A stretch of 64,000 nt of DNA from Pyxidicoccus xibeiensis (GCF_024198175.1 NZ_JAJVKV010000010.1:1-64000), one strand, 5' to 3'; positions 17,146 to 26,676 are shown, counted from the stretch's first letter. The notes: generated by a model from the sequence alone, not told the origin. Program-made: numbers and translations.

Positions 17146-18297
17146 CTACAGGCCGAGCTGCTTGGCGATGATTTCGTTCATCACCTCGCTGGTGCCACCG
17201 CCGATGGGGCCCAGCCGCGCGTCGCGCCAGTGACGCTGGATGTCATACTCCATCATGTAGCCTGCGCCGCCGTAGAGCTGGAGGCACTCGTCCGCCACGC
17301 GGCACGCCGTCTCCGTGGCGACCTTCTTGGCCATGGACGTCTGCGCGACGGCCCACTCCCCGGCCACGTGCAGCCGCAGCGCGTGGTAGGTCAGCTGACG
17401 CGCGCACTCCCGGGCGGTGAACAGGTCCGCCAGCTTGTGGCGCACCACCTGGAACTGGTTGAGCGACTGGCCGAAGGCGCGGCGCGACTTCACGTGCTCG
17501 AGCACCTTCTCCAGCATGTCGTCCGCGGCGCCCAGCGCGCCCAGGGCCAGCGACAGGCGCTCCCACTGGAAGTTGCCCATGATCTGCGAGAAGCCCTGCC
17601 CCTCCACCCCCAGCAGGTTCTCCGCGGGGATGCGGCAGTCCTCGAAGAACAGCTCCGCGGTGTCCGAGGCGCGCCAGCCCACCTTCTTCAGCTTGCGTCC
17701 CACGGAGAAGCCCGGCGTGCCCTTCTCCACCACCAGCATGGACAGGCCCTTGTGGCCGGCGGACGGGTCCGTCTTCACCGCCAGCACCACGAAGTCCGCG
17801 CGCACGCCGTTGGTGATGTACGTCTTGGAGCCGTTGACGACGTAGACGTCACCCTCGCGGCGCGCGGTGGTGCGCAGGCCCGCCACGTCCGAGCCGGCGT
17901 CGGGCTCGGAGATGCCCAGCGCGCCAATCTTCTCCCCGCGGATGGCGGGGGCCAGCCAGCGGCGCTTCTGCGCGTCCGTGCCGAACAGGTGGACGGGGCC
18001 GGTGGAGATGGTGAACTGCGCCGCCAGGCCCGCGGACACACCGCCCGAGCCGCACCGGCCCAGTTCCTCCAGGAGCACCGCCTCGTACAGCTCGCCGGCC
18101 GCCGAGCCCCCGTACTCCACGGGGTACTTCAGCCCGAGGAAGCCCAGCTCGCCAAAGCGGGCGTACAGCTCCCGGGGGAACTCCTCCTGCTCCTCCCACT
18201 GCTGGGCGAACGGCAGGAGCTCCTTGTCCACCACCGCCCTCACCGTGCGACGGAACGCGTCGTGCTCCTCCAGGTACAGCCCGTGGCCATGCAGCAT
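17146..18297 (-). CDS. Acyl-CoA dehydrogenase
   Basis: 383 residues, the usual length of the family. FAD-linked alpha-beta oxidation of acyl-CoA. GALGISEPDAGSDVAGLRTTA is the flavin/substrate signature, YVVNGSKTYITNGVRADFVVL the middle beta domain, and QLYGGAGYMMEYDIQRHWRDAR with GGTSEVMNEIIAKQLGL the C-terminal helical domain. The usual glutamate base position of short/medium-chain enzymes appears to be occupied differently (YGGAGYMMEY), as in many long-chain members. It starts from an ATG 154 bases before the tRNA-Cys gene, which is divergent. Substrate unknown. Confidence 0.9.
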   Translation of the reverse strand: MLHGHGLYLEEHDAFRRTVRAVVDKELLPFAQQWEEQEEFPRELYARFGELGFLGLKYPVEYGGSAAGELYEAVLLEELGRCGSGGVSAGLAAQFTISTGPVHLFGTDAQKRRWLAPAIRGEKIGALGISEPDAGSDVAGLRTTARREGDVYVVNGSKTYITNGVRADFVVLAVKTDPSAGHKGLSMLVVEKGTPGFSVGRKLKKVGWRASDTAELFFEDCRIPAENLLGVEGQGFSQIMGNFQWERLSLALGALGAADDMLEKVLEHVKSRRAFGQSLNQFQVVRHKLADLFTARECARQLTYHALRLHVAGEWAVAQTSMAKKVATETACRVADECLQLYGGAGYMMEYDIQRHWRDARLGPIGGGTSEVMNEIIAKQLGL

Positions 18298-18404
18298 CTC
18301 GAGGCACCTCTCAGTTCAATCGGGCGCCACATGCGCACCCGGGGTGGAACGACTCACCGCGCCATGCTACCGGGACACAATGCCGAAGGGCCGCTGTTGC
18401 ATCC

Positions 18405-18434
18405 TTGACCGGCCGGTGGGGGGCTGCGTATAAA
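18405..18434 (+). promoter_or_regulatory. Promoter of tRNA-Cys
   Basis: -35 TTGACC, an 18-base spacer and -10 TATAAA, 17 bases upstream of the tRNA gene and followed by a G/C-rich discriminator. Fits a sigma-70 stable-RNA promoter. Confidence 0.6.
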
Positions 18435-18451
18435 GCCGACCCCATCCTCTC

Positions 18452-18523
18452 GGCGCCATAGCCAAGTGGTAAGGCAAAGGTCTGCAAAACCTTCATTCCC
18501 CGGTTCGAATCCGGGTGGCGCCT
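18452..18523 (+). tRNA. tRNA-Cys(GCA)
   Basis: 72 bases. Acceptor GGCGCCA pairs with TGGCGCC, anticodon loop CTGCAAA (anticodon GCA), discriminator T as usual for tRNA-Cys. CCA is not encoded. A single-gene transcription unit with its own promoter and terminator. Confidence 0.95.
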
Positions 18524-18533
18524 CAAAAGACAA

Positions 18534-18577
18534 AAGGCCCGATGCGGAGTGATTCCCGCATCGGGCCTTGTCTTTTT
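18534..18577 (+). terminator. Rho-independent terminator of tRNA-Cys
   Basis: A perfect 14-bp stem (AAGGCCCGATGCGG with its complement at 18556-18569), an 8-base loop, then GTCTTTTT. The clearest intrinsic terminator in the window. Confidence 0.88.
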
Positions 18578-18628
18578 CCGGGCCCGGTCAACCCCGGGCC
18601 CGGCGTGCCGCGGTGAGGCAGGGCCCTG

Positions 18629-20335
18629 TCAGCAGCCCAGCTCCACCGCGCCGATGTCCGGGCCCACGCCGCAGAAGGGCAGGCCCACGTCGGCGCCATG
18701 GTCCACGGCCACCGGGCCGGGGGCGAAGGACTCGCCGAGGTCCGGGGAGCCGGCGGTGGAGGTGGCGTCGCCGGTGGCGGACTTGAACTGCTCCAGCCCC
18801 ACCAGCGTCCCGTTCTGCTTGAACTGCGCGCCGGCCGGGAAGAGGTTGGAGCCCATCTTCACACCGGGGGCCTGGCCGCCCAGGCTCACCGCCAGGGGCG
18901 TGGCGTCCACGATGTTGTTCTGCACCACCGCGGCCTGGGTGGGCCCGCCGGTGCCGTGGCCGATGATGAGCGCGGTGCCCACGCGGGTGATGGTGTTGTT
19001 GACCACCACGGTGCCATTGGAGTTCTCCAGGCGGATGCCGGTGCCCTCGCCGCCGCCGACGCTGCTGATGTCGCGCACGCGGTTGCGGCGGATGACGATG
19101 CCAGAGGGCATGGGGCCCTCGCGGTTGCCACCCACGGAGATGCCCTTGGCGGAGTCGTAGATTTCGTTGTCCTCCACCGTCACGTCACGCGCGGAGTAGT
19201 GCACCACGACGACGTCGCCCTTCGCCGTGGAGGACGGGCGGAACTGGTGCATCCGGTTGTTGCGGATGACCACGCGGTAGCACGTCTTGATGTCCACCGC
19301 GTTCTCACGGTTGGCGTAGAAGTGGTTGTTCTCCACCACCAGCCCGTCCGCGGGCGGCAGCGAGCTGAAGCCCTCGGGCCCCAGGCACTGGACGGAGTCA
19401 CCCGAGTTGTCGTGGATGTCGTTGTTGCGCACGGTGATGTCGCGCGACGTGGGCTGCACCACGACGCCGTGCGAGTCCTTGTCGCCCGTGTTCTTCAAGA
19501 AGTCGTGGATGTGGTTGTTCTCGATGGTGGCGCCCCGGGCGTTGTCGTAGGTCGTCACGCCCGCGCCGGCGCCGCCGTGGTGCAGCTCCGAGTTGGCCAG
19601 CACCGAGCCCGTCACGTCCCCCTGGAAGGTGACGGCGAAGAAGGACTGGCGCTGCACGTCGACCTCGAAGCCGTCGATGACCCAGTTCGGACGGCGCAGC
19701 TGGATGAGCGCCCCGCCGCCGTTGCCGGGGATGATGCGCGGACGGCCCTCGCCCTGGAGGGTGATCTTCGCGTCGGGCGTGCCCGGCTTCGCGTTGGTGT
19801 CGATGACGATGCGCTCGGGATAGGTGCCGGCCAGCACGCGGATGACCTCGCCGGGGTTGGCCTGGCTGATGGCCTTCGCGATGGTGCGGAAGGGCGCCGC
19901 GGCGCTGCCGTCACCGGCGTCGTTGCCGCTCTGGCTCACCACCCACTCTCGGGAGAAGGCCGCGGGCACCGCGGGAGACAGCGGCATGGCCTGGATGCCC
20001 GGCTGCGGGCCCGGCTCGGCGAGATTGACGTGGTCCGGGTGCGCGGGCAGCTCCGCCACCGGGGTGTCCGGGACGGGCTGCACGCCCAGGGCCGGACGGG
20101 CGACAGGGCCCGCGCCGGGCGCGGGAGCACCGGGCGCCGCGGGGGCACCGGGCGCCGCGGGGGGCGCCATGGGGGACGGCGCGGGGGTGGACGGAGCGAC
20201 CGTCCCCAGGTCCGGCAGGTTGAACCAACCGCCCTGGTCCTGGGCGTGGGCAGTCGCGCCGAGCATGAGCAGGCTCGCGGCCAGGGCGGCCGTCGGGGTC
20301 TTCAGCGTCAAGCAGTTGCCTCGTCGAATTTTCAT
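18629..20335 (-). CDS. Exported right-handed parallel beta-helix protein
   Basis: 568 residues. Signal peptide (MKIRRGNCLTLKTPTAALAASLLMLGATAHAQ, cleavage after AHA), then a Pro/Ala/Gly-rich spacer to about residue 130, then a Pel-type beta-helix: WVVSQSGNDAGDGSAAAPFRTI is the DUF1565 opening and many PbH1 turns follow (VVENNHFYANRENAVDI, VTVEDNEIYDSAKGISVGG, IVIRRNRVRDIS). Such proteins often bind or cleave polysaccharide; no catalytic residues could be assigned. Near the C-terminus a DIGAVE motif, common to secreted beta-helix proteins. Divergent from the SpoIID-like gene. Confidence 0.8.
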   Translation of the reverse strand: MKIRRGNCLTLKTPTAALAASLLMLGATAHAQDQGGWFNLPDLGTVAPSTPAPSPMAPPAAPGAPAAPGAPAPGAGPVARPALGVQPVPDTPVAELPAHPDHVNLAEPGPQPGIQAMPLSPAVPAAFSREWVVSQSGNDAGDGSAAAPFRTIAKAISQANPGEVIRVLAGTYPERIVIDTNAKPGTPDAKITLQGEGRPRIIPGNGGGALIQLRRPNWVIDGFEVDVQRQSFFAVTFQGDVTGSVLANSELHHGGAGAGVTTYDNARGATIENNHIHDFLKNTGDKDSHGVVVQPTSRDITVRNNDIHDNSGDSVQCLGPEGFSSLPPADGLVVENNHFYANRENAVDIKTCYRVVIRNNRMHQFRPSSTAKGDVVVVHYSARDVTVEDNEIYDSAKGISVGGNREGPMPSGIVIRRNRVRDISSVGGGEGTGIRLENSNGTVVVNNTITRVGTALIIGHGTGGPTQAAVVQNNIVDATPLAVSLGGQAPGVKMGSNLFPAGAQFKQNGTLVGLEQFKSATGDATSTAGSPDLGESFAPGPVAVDHGADVGLPFCGVGPDIGAVELGC

Positions 20336-20454
20336 GAGCAGGGCCAACGCCGGAGTCGTGGCGCTCTATTCACGCCCCGCCCTGTCGGCCCCGGCGCAGC
20401 CCTTGCGGCCCGGCGGGCGTACGCCCGTGACATCCCCGAGGAACGGCGGCTACG

Positions 20455-22254
20455 GTGGCGCCCTCCGTGCGACCCGCCGTCTCGCTGCTCCTCGTCACCG
20501 TCCTCTTCACCGCCTGCGCGGCGCCGAAGCCCGCGCCCGGCAAGCCCCCTCCCCCGCCCCCCGGGCAGGCAGGCGTGTCTCCAGACGGTGGCACGGGGCC
20601 GCTGGAAGCCCCCGCGGCGCCTGACGGGGGCGCCGTGGGCTCCGACGCGGGGACGCCGACGCTCCCGGGCGGCGAGGACCCGCTGGCCCAGGGACTGCCG
20701 GGGCCGGGAGACCTCAAGCGGCTGGACTTCCGGGGCGGCGAGCCCCGCATCCCCATCCGGCTGATGGAGGGCCGGCGCGAGGTGATGTTCTCCTCGCGGG
20801 GCCGGATGCGGCTGCGCTTCGGCGGGCCCGACGACAAGGTGCTGGACGCGGCGGCGGGCACGCGCTGGACGGTGCGCGTGACACAGGGCGAGCCGGCGGT
20901 GCTCTCCGCGCGCGTGCAGCTGGGCGAGTTCCGCGTCGCGGACCGCGAGGGCCTGAGCGCGGCGCAGGAGGAGTGGCGGGCCCGCGGGCTGGCGGTGCGC
21001 GCGCACGTGCTGGGCGCGGTGTACGGCATCGCCGGCAAGGTCATCGACAACCGGCGCTACCTGCTCCTGCTGGACGAGGCGCTCTCCCCCGAGGCGGCGG
21101 CCCGCAAGCAGGCGGAGCTGCTGCGCGAGTACGGGGTGCGCACGTCGCTCTTCGAGGAGGCGCGCACGCCCGCACGCGCCATCCTGGAGCTGAGGGACGA
21201 GTCCGGCGTCGTGGTGGGGCTGGCACAGGACCGGCTGGACGCGGAGACGCCGGACGGCGCGGGCTTCGACGTGCGGCAGGTGGAGTACGGCGTCGGCTAC
21301 GACTTCCACGGCTTCGAGGACCGCACCTTCCGGGGCGCGCTGCAGCTGGTGGTGGACCGCGCGGGCCTGCTGGCCGTGGTGAACGTCGTCCCCCTGGAAG
21401 ACCTCCTGAAGGGGCTGGTGCCGGCGGAAATCTTCGCGCGCGCCCACCCGGAGGCCCTCAAGGCCCAGGCCGTCACCGCGCGGGGCGAGGTGCTGGCCAA
21501 GGTGGGCATCAAGCACCTGGCGGACCCGTACCTCCTCTGCTCCGAGCAGCACTGCGCCGTGTACCGGGGCCGCACGGGCGAGGCGGCCAGCACCACCGCC
21601 GCCGTGGAGGCCACCCGGGGCGAGGGCCTCTTCAGCGCGGACGGGCGGCTGGTGGACTCGGTGTACAGCGCGGTGTGCGGCGGCCACACGGAGGACAACG
21701 ACGTGGTGTGGGGCGGGCCGCCGGACCCCACCCTGCGCGGGCGCCCGGACGTGCTGGAGCCCGCCGGCCGCATCCCCCTGCCCGCCCACCTGGAGGAATG
21801 GCTGTCCGCCTCGGACCTGCCGGCCGCCTGCCGGCTGTCCAGCTTCGCGCAGCCCACCAAGTTCCGCTGGGAGAAGCGCTTCACCGCGGCCCAGGTGGAC
21901 GCCCTGACGGAGAAGCTGGGGGTGGGGCGCATCCAGGCCCTGGCCCTGTCCGAGCGGGGGGTGTCCGGACGGGCGCGGGTGCTGACGCTGTCAGGGGACA
22001 GGGGCGCCACCCAGGTCCGGGGCGAGCTGAACATCCGCCGGCTCTTCGGCATGCTCAACAGCAGCATGGCGGTGGTGGAGCCCGAGCGGGATGCCGAGGG
22101 CCAACTCACCGGCTGGCTTTTCCGTGGCGGGGGCTGGGGCCACGGAGTAGGGATGTGCCAGACAGGCGCCATCGGCCGGGCGGAGGCCGGGCAGCGCTAC
22201 CAGGACATCCTCCGTCACTACTTCAACGGCGCCGAGGTGGCCCCCATCTATTGA
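20455..22254 (+). CDS. SpoIID/LytB-domain lipoprotein
   Basis: 599 residues. Short signal with lipobox and Cys21 (LFTAC), then a Pro/Gly spacer. The C-terminal ~300 residues are a SpoIID-like domain: NVVPLEDLLKGLVPAEIF, HPEALKAQAVTARGEVLA, the VYSAVCGGHTEDNDVVWGG motif, and GWGHGVGMCQTGAIGRAE near the end. SpoIID of Bacillus is a lytic transglycosylase acting on peptidoglycan stripped of stem peptides; the catalytic glutamate would lie in VPAE. Start is GTG; a second in-frame GTG lies four codons on. A role in envelope remodelling, perhaps in sporulation, is inference. Confidence 0.8.
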   Translation: MAPSVRPAVSLLLVTVLFTACAAPKPAPGKPPPPPPGQAGVSPDGGTGPLEAPAAPDGGAVGSDAGTPTLPGGEDPLAQGLPGPGDLKRLDFRGGEPRIPIRLMEGRREVMFSSRGRMRLRFGGPDDKVLDAAAGTRWTVRVTQGEPAVLSARVQLGEFRVADREGLSAAQEEWRARGLAVRAHVLGAVYGIAGKVIDNRRYLLLLDEALSPEAAARKQAELLREYGVRTSLFEEARTPARAILELRDESGVVVGLAQDRLDAETPDGAGFDVRQVEYGVGYDFHGFEDRTFRGALQLVVDRAGLLAVVNVVPLEDLLKGLVPAEIFARAHPEALKAQAVTARGEVLAKVGIKHLADPYLLCSEQHCAVYRGRTGEAASTTAAVEATRGEGLFSADGRLVDSVYSAVCGGHTEDNDVVWGGPPDPTLRGRPDVLEPAGRIPLPAHLEEWLSASDLPAACRLSSFAQPTKFRWEKRFTAAQVDALTEKLGVGRIQALALSERGVSGRARVLTLSGDRGATQVRGELNIRRLFGMLNSSMAVVEPERDAEGQLTGWLFRGGGWGHGVGMCQTGAIGRAEAGQRYQDILRHYFNGAEVAPIY

Positions 22255-22374
22255 AGTCCGAGGGGGACGCCCATGCGTACCAGTGCACGTCTCGCGAATC
22301 TCCTCCCCTGCCCACCTGTTCTGCCGCGAACGGGACGGGACTAGACAGCCGGCCTGGAGGTTTATCATCGCGCC

Positions 22375-23619
22375 GTGAGCACGGGTCCTTCTCCTACAGA
22401 CTGGCGTCGCCGGAAGCGAAGGGGGTCGCCGTGGCGGCTCGTCGCGGCGGTGGCGCTCGCCCTCCTGGTGCACGTGGCCTATGTGGGTGCCGTGCTCCTG
22501 GCGGGCTCCCTGCAGCCGGGCTCCGCCTCCAAGGACCGCAAGCCGGTGACGCGGCCCACCTCCGTGGCCGTCCGCCCGCTCACCGCGGACCAGTGGGCGA
22601 AGAACCGGGGCAAGAACGCGCCCTCCGCCAAGGTGACGCAGCGGCCCCGCGCCCAGGAGAAGAAGCCCGAGGAGAAGAAGCCGGAGACGCGCCCCGAGGG
22701 TCAGGTGGTGGACGTCGCCCCGGGCAACGAGCAGGAGGCGCCGGACGCGAAGTACCTCGCGGAGAGCAACAACCGCGTGGACAAGGAGACGCGCGCCCGG
22801 GAGCAGACGCCCTTCTACCGCAACGCCACGCCCCAGCGGACCGCGCCCAAGGACCAGCAGGGCGCGGACAGCCAGGCGCAGGCGCCCCGCATCGCCGGCA
22901 ACAACGGCATGGGCAATGACGACAACCCCATGTCCGAGGCCGGCCAGAAGTCCGCCTTCGAGATTCCCGACGCGCGCCGCAAGTCCGAGGTCGCCGTGAA
23001 GACGGACCCCAACACGCGCGGCCCGGGCGTCGTCGTGAATCCCCAGAACGAGAGCGACGAGGTGGTGGGCAACTCGAAGCGCCTGCGCATCCAGCCGGGC
23101 TTGGGCGAGGAGCAGGACGGCTCGGCCGGGCGCGTGGGCGCTCCGGGCGTGGCCGCGCTGATGCCGTCCCGCGCCGTCATGGACAAGGTGCTGGGCGCCG
23201 CCCCCAATGACCACCTCGACGAGGCCGACGAGGGCGACGCCACCCTCCTCAACACGCGCGAGTGGAAGTACGCCAGCTTCTTCAACCGCGTGAAGCAGAG
23301 CGTGGGGATGCACTGGAACCCCAACGAGCAGCTGCGCCGAAGGGACCCCACCGGGAGCACCTACTCCGGGAAGGACCGGTACACGCTCCTGGAAATCACG
23401 CTCGACGAGAAGGGTCAGGTGAAGGACATCCAGGTGGAGAAGAGCAGCGGCCTGGACTTCCTGGACCTGGAGGCGGTGTCCTCCTTCAAGCGCGCGCAGC
23501 CCTTCCCCAATCCGCCGCCGGGCCTGCTGAGCCAGGACGCGGAGGTGAAGTTCCAGTTCGGCTTCTTCATGGAGTTCGGCGGCGGCCCGCGGATGCGGCT
23601 GTTCCGCCAGCCCAACTGA
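22375..23619 (+). CDS. TonB-like energy-transducer protein
   Basis: 414 residues from a GTG. Positively charged start (DWRRRKRRG), one membrane helix (about 20-46), a long Lys/Pro/Glu-rich periplasmic spacer, and a C-terminal TonB-type domain (DRYTLLEITLDEKGQVKDIQVEKSSGLDFLDLEAVSSFKRAQPFPNPP). TonB passes proton-motive force to outer-membrane receptors; a lone gene without ExbB/ExbD is common in myxobacteria, which have many TonB-like proteins, some used in gliding motility or secretion. The gene follows the SpoIID-like gene by 120 bases. Confidence 0.78.
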   Translation: MSTGPSPTDWRRRKRRGSPWRLVAAVALALLVHVAYVGAVLLAGSLQPGSASKDRKPVTRPTSVAVRPLTADQWAKNRGKNAPSAKVTQRPRAQEKKPEEKKPETRPEGQVVDVAPGNEQEAPDAKYLAESNNRVDKETRAREQTPFYRNATPQRTAPKDQQGADSQAQAPRIAGNNGMGNDDNPMSEAGQKSAFEIPDARRKSEVAVKTDPNTRGPGVVVNPQNESDEVVGNSKRLRIQPGLGEEQDGSAGRVGAPGVAALMPSRAVMDKVLGAAPNDHLDEADEGDATLLNTREWKYASFFNRVKQSVGMHWNPNEQLRRRDPTGSTYSGKDRYTLLEITLDEKGQVKDIQVEKSSGLDFLDLEAVSSFKRAQPFPNPPPGLLSQDAEVKFQFGFFMEFGGGPRMRLFRQPN

Positions 23620-23671
23620 AGGCCCACGCTTCTCTCGCCGCCGGGCGGGGTTCCCACTACCCTGCGGCGCC

Positions 23672-24583
23672 GTGGAAACCTCTGTCGGCGACCGCAGCCT
23701 CGCCCTTCAACAGCGCAGCCGGAAGATCCGCGTCGTCCTGCTGGCCATCCTCGGGGCCAACTGGGTGGTGGCCGCCGCCAAGCTCGTCTTCGGGCTGCTC
23801 AGCCACTCCGCCGCGGTGACGGCGGACGGGCTGCACTCGTTCATCGACGGGGGCTCCAACGTGCTGGGGCTGGTGGCCATGGGCGTGGCCTCGCGGCCGG
23901 CGGACGAGGACCACCCCTACGGGCACGGCAAGTTCGAGGCGCTCGCGTCGCTGGGCATCGGCGCGATGATTGGCATCGGCATGCTGGAGCTGGGGCGCAT
24001 GGCGCTCGACTCGCTGCTGAAAGACAAGCACCCGCAGGTGACGGCGACGATGGCGGGGGTGATGGTCTTCACCCTGGTCGTCAACGTCGCGGTGACGCGG
24101 GTGGAGCGGCACTACGGCCAGAAGTACAAGAGCACCCTGCTGCTGGCGGACGCGAGCCACACCATGTCCGACGTCTGGGTCACCCTCGCCGTGCTGGCCT
24201 CGCTGCTGCTGGTGTGGCTGGGCTTCCCGCGCGCGGACGGGCTGATTGCCCTGGGCGTCATGGTGTTCGTGGCGTGGGTGGCCTACGGCATCGTCCGGCA
24301 GGCGGTGGGCATCCTGTCCGACACGGCGCGGTTGGACCCGGTGGAAGTCGCGCGGCACACCACGGGCGTGGTGGGCGTGCGCTCCTGCCGTGACGTGCGC
24401 AGCCGCGGCATGGAGGAGAGCGTCTACGTGGACCTCAAAATCGAGGTGGACCCGAACCTGTCCACCGCGCAGGCCCACGAGGTGGCGGACCGCGTGGAGC
24501 GCGCCATCCAGGACAACTACCCGCAGGTGGTGGACGTGGTGGTCCACGTGGAGCCGGCGCGCGCCGGGGCGTCCCGCCCGTAG
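23672..24583 (+). CDS. Cation diffusion facilitator (CDF) transporter
   Basis: 303 residues from a GTG. Exports divalent metal ions in exchange for protons. Six membrane helices; the metal site is formed by HSFID in helix 2 (ADGLHSFIDGGSN) and SHTMSD in helix 5 (ADASHTMSDVWV), that is HxxxD pairs as in zinc or iron CDFs. The HPYGHGKFEALASLGIG loop is conserved. C-terminal cytoplasmic domain with VDLKIEVDPNLSTAQAHEVADRVERAI. Metal preference cannot be told from sequence. No regulator is adjacent. Confidence 0.9.
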   Translation: METSVGDRSLALQQRSRKIRVVLLAILGANWVVAAAKLVFGLLSHSAAVTADGLHSFIDGGSNVLGLVAMGVASRPADEDHPYGHGKFEALASLGIGAMIGIGMLELGRMALDSLLKDKHPQVTATMAGVMVFTLVVNVAVTRVERHYGQKYKSTLLLADASHTMSDVWVTLAVLASLLLVWLGFPRADGLIALGVMVFVAWVAYGIVRQAVGILSDTARLDPVEVARHTTGVVGVRSCRDVRSRGMEESVYVDLKIEVDPNLSTAQAHEVADRVERAIQDNYPQVVDVVVHVEPARAGASRP

Positions 24584-24603
24584 GCCCCGGGACGCCCCGC
24601 CCC

Positions 24604-24984
24604 TCACCCGCCGCGCTGCTTCTCCGGCTCGGCCTTGGAGAGGGTGACGGAGATGACGTCGAGCAGGACCTCCAGCTTGAAGGGCTTCGCCAGGAAGCCG
24701 GCCACCGCGTGTCCCTGGAGCACCGAGCGGGACGCGGAGGACATCACCACCACGGGGATGCGCTGGGCGCGGGCATCCAGCGCCCGGGCCATGAGGAAGC
24801 CGCGGCCGTCCATCAGCGGCATCATCAGGTCCAGGAGCACCAGGTCCGGAGCCCGCTCCGCCAGCAGCCGCAGGCCGTCCTGGCCGTCGCGGGCGGTGAA
24901 GGCCTCGTAGCCCTCGTCCTGGAGGATCTCGCACAGGGTGGCCGCGAGGATGTCCTCGTCCTCGATGATGAGGATGCGCCTCAT
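24604..24984 (-). CDS. Single-domain response regulator
   Basis: 126 residues, one receiver domain and no output domain. Acidic triad E8-D9-E10, phosphoacceptor D52 in LLDLMMP, switch residue S82 in VVMSSAS and lysine K100 in LAKPF. Start overlaps the stop of the upstream KaiC-like gene by four bases (ATGA), so the two are translationally coupled. It would pass a phosphorylation signal from a histidine kinase elsewhere; its partner is probably the KaiC-like ATPase. Confidence 0.88.
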   Translation of the reverse strand: MRRILIIEDEDILAATLCEILQDEGYEAFTARDGQDGLRLLAERAPDLVLLDLMMPLMDGRGFLMARALDARAQRIPVVVMSSASRSVLQGHAVAGFLAKPFKLEVLLDVISVTLSKAEPEKQRGG

Positions 24985-26564
24985 CGCTGTTTCCTTCCAC
25001 GTGGGGGTCGGGACACCTGTTTCTTCGCGGTCTTCGCGGGTGGGCTCGCTCTCTTCCGGGTGCGATTCCCACTCCGCGCCGTCGCGGGCGCGTGCGGCCG
25101 GGGCTGGCCGGTGATGACAGCATCCAGCTCCGCGTAGCTCCCCCGCACCTCCAGGCCCCGGGAGGAGATGGCCAGCTCGCGCAGGTGGGGGTCATTGTCG
25201 CTGTCGCGCATCTTCAGCACGGAGACGAGCCGGTGGAGGCGCCCGCTCAGCTCGAAGAAGCGCACGAACAGCACGTTGTCGGCCAGGGCCTCCACGCCCC
25301 GGATGGAGGCATGCAGCTCCGGCCCGAACAGCTCGTTCGGCTGTTGGGTCAGCAGCACGGTGACGTCCCTGTCCCGGAGCGTGTTGAGCAGCGCCGCCAG
25401 GAAGCGCATGGTGCGCCCGGCGTCGGAAGCCTCCAGGACGAGCGACTCCAGGCCATCCAGGAGGAGGCGGCGGCACCCGCGCTGCTCCACCAGGGAGACG
25501 AGGTCCTGCGCCAGCGAATCCGGCAGCGTCTCCACCGGCGCGCGGACCTCCACATGCACCCGGCCGGCCTCCACCCACTTGCGCAGCGGCAGCCCCACGG
25601 AGTCCGCCTTGAGCAGCAGCTGCGCGGCGCCCTCGCCGAAGCCGAAGTACAGGCCCGGCTCACCGCTCGCCGCGCCCTCCGCGAGGAAGTGGAGCCCGAG
25701 CAGCGTCTTGCCACCTCCCGGGCTGCCCAGCAGCAGCGTGGACGAGCGCGTGACGAGCCCGCCCCCACACATCGCATCCAGGCCGGGGATGCCCCAGCGC
25801 GAGCGCCGGCTCGGGTCCGCGACCTTCTCGGAGCCGCTGCGGTGGAGCGCCTCGTAGCGGGGGAAGATGCAGACGCCGTTCTGGTCGATGGTCAGGGTGT
25901 GCCGTCCGGACAGGTTGTTGCTGCCCCGGAACTTGATGACCTCCAGGCCGCGGATGGCCTTCAGCCCCACGCGCTCCAGCTGGAGTGAGAGGATGCCGTC
26001 CGCCATGACGTGCTCGACGTCCGTCGTCTTGGCCTCCTCGGAGGAGATGAGGAAGGTGGTGCAGCCCGTCAGGCTCGTGCGCACCGAGAGGGACTGGAGG
26101 AACTCCCGCAGCGGCACGTGCGCGCGGATGTGCTCGCGCACCACGTTGAACCCGTCGATGACGAGCACCTGCGCCCCCTTGTCCCGGAGCACCTGGCTGA
26201 GGAGCTCCAGCAGCGCCCGCGCCCCACCCTCCTTCAGCGCGTTGACGCCGCTGACGTAGTGGACGTGCGTGCCCACCAGCTCCTGCTGGAAGAACGCCAG
26301 CGAGCGCAGGTGGAGCACCATCCGCGCGTGGGTCTCCGTGAGCATCGTCACGTAGACGGACGACACGCCCTGCTTCGCCAGGTTGAAGCACATCTGGTTG
26401 GCGAGCGTCGTCTTCCCCGTGCCCGGCGGGCCCGTGAGGATGTACAGCCCGCCCCGGAGCCAGCCTCCGCCCAGGATGGGGTCCAGATGAGGCGTGCTGC
26501 TCGAGAGCCGTGAGTCCTCCGCCTCCGGAGGGATGGAATCCACGCGTGTTGCTCCTTCCGCCAC
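24981..26564 (-). CDS. KaiC-like dual-RecA-domain ATPase
   Basis: 527 residues. Two RecA/KaiC domains: CI with Walker A GPPGTGKTT at 45-53 and LVIDGFN Walker B near 134; CII with Walker A GSPGGGKTL at 280-288. KaiC uses paired catalytic glutamates after the strand following Walker A; here each domain keeps one (E77 in MLTETHA, E311 in GFGEGAA), the neighbour being replaced. The ~45-residue C-terminal tail is Lys/Arg-rich. The EE pair and phosphosites of clock KaiC are therefore not fully conserved, so a signalling rather than clock role is likelier. Coupled to the receiver gene. No KaiA or KaiB was seen. Confidence 0.82.
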   Translation of the reverse strand: MAEGATRVDSIPPEAEDSRLSSSTPHLDPILGGGWLRGGLYILTGPPGTGKTTLANQMCFNLAKQGVSSVYVTMLTETHARMVLHLRSLAFFQQELVGTHVHYVSGVNALKEGGARALLELLSQVLRDKGAQVLVIDGFNVVREHIRAHVPLREFLQSLSVRTSLTGCTTFLISSEEAKTTDVEHVMADGILSLQLERVGLKAIRGLEVIKFRGSNNLSGRHTLTIDQNGVCIFPRYEALHRSGSEKVADPSRRSRWGIPGLDAMCGGGLVTRSSTLLLGSPGGGKTLLGLHFLAEGAASGEPGLYFGFGEGAAQLLLKADSVGLPLRKWVEAGRVHVEVRAPVETLPDSLAQDLVSLVEQRGCRRLLLDGLESLVLEASDAGRTMRFLAALLNTLRDRDVTVLLTQQPNELFGPELHASIRGVEALADNVLFVRFFELSGRLHRLVSVLKMRDSDNDPHLRELAISSRGLEVRGSYAELDAVITGQPRPHAPATARSGNRTRKRASPPAKTAKKQVSRPPRGRKQR

Positions 26565-26676
26565 TCACACTGTCGTCTTCGGGACGATGAGCATTGGGAG
26601 CACACGCATTCACTCCCGGCCGGCGCTCCGGCCTCAGGGCAGGCGGGCGGGCGGGCGCGTGGAGGTGCGGCCGCTC

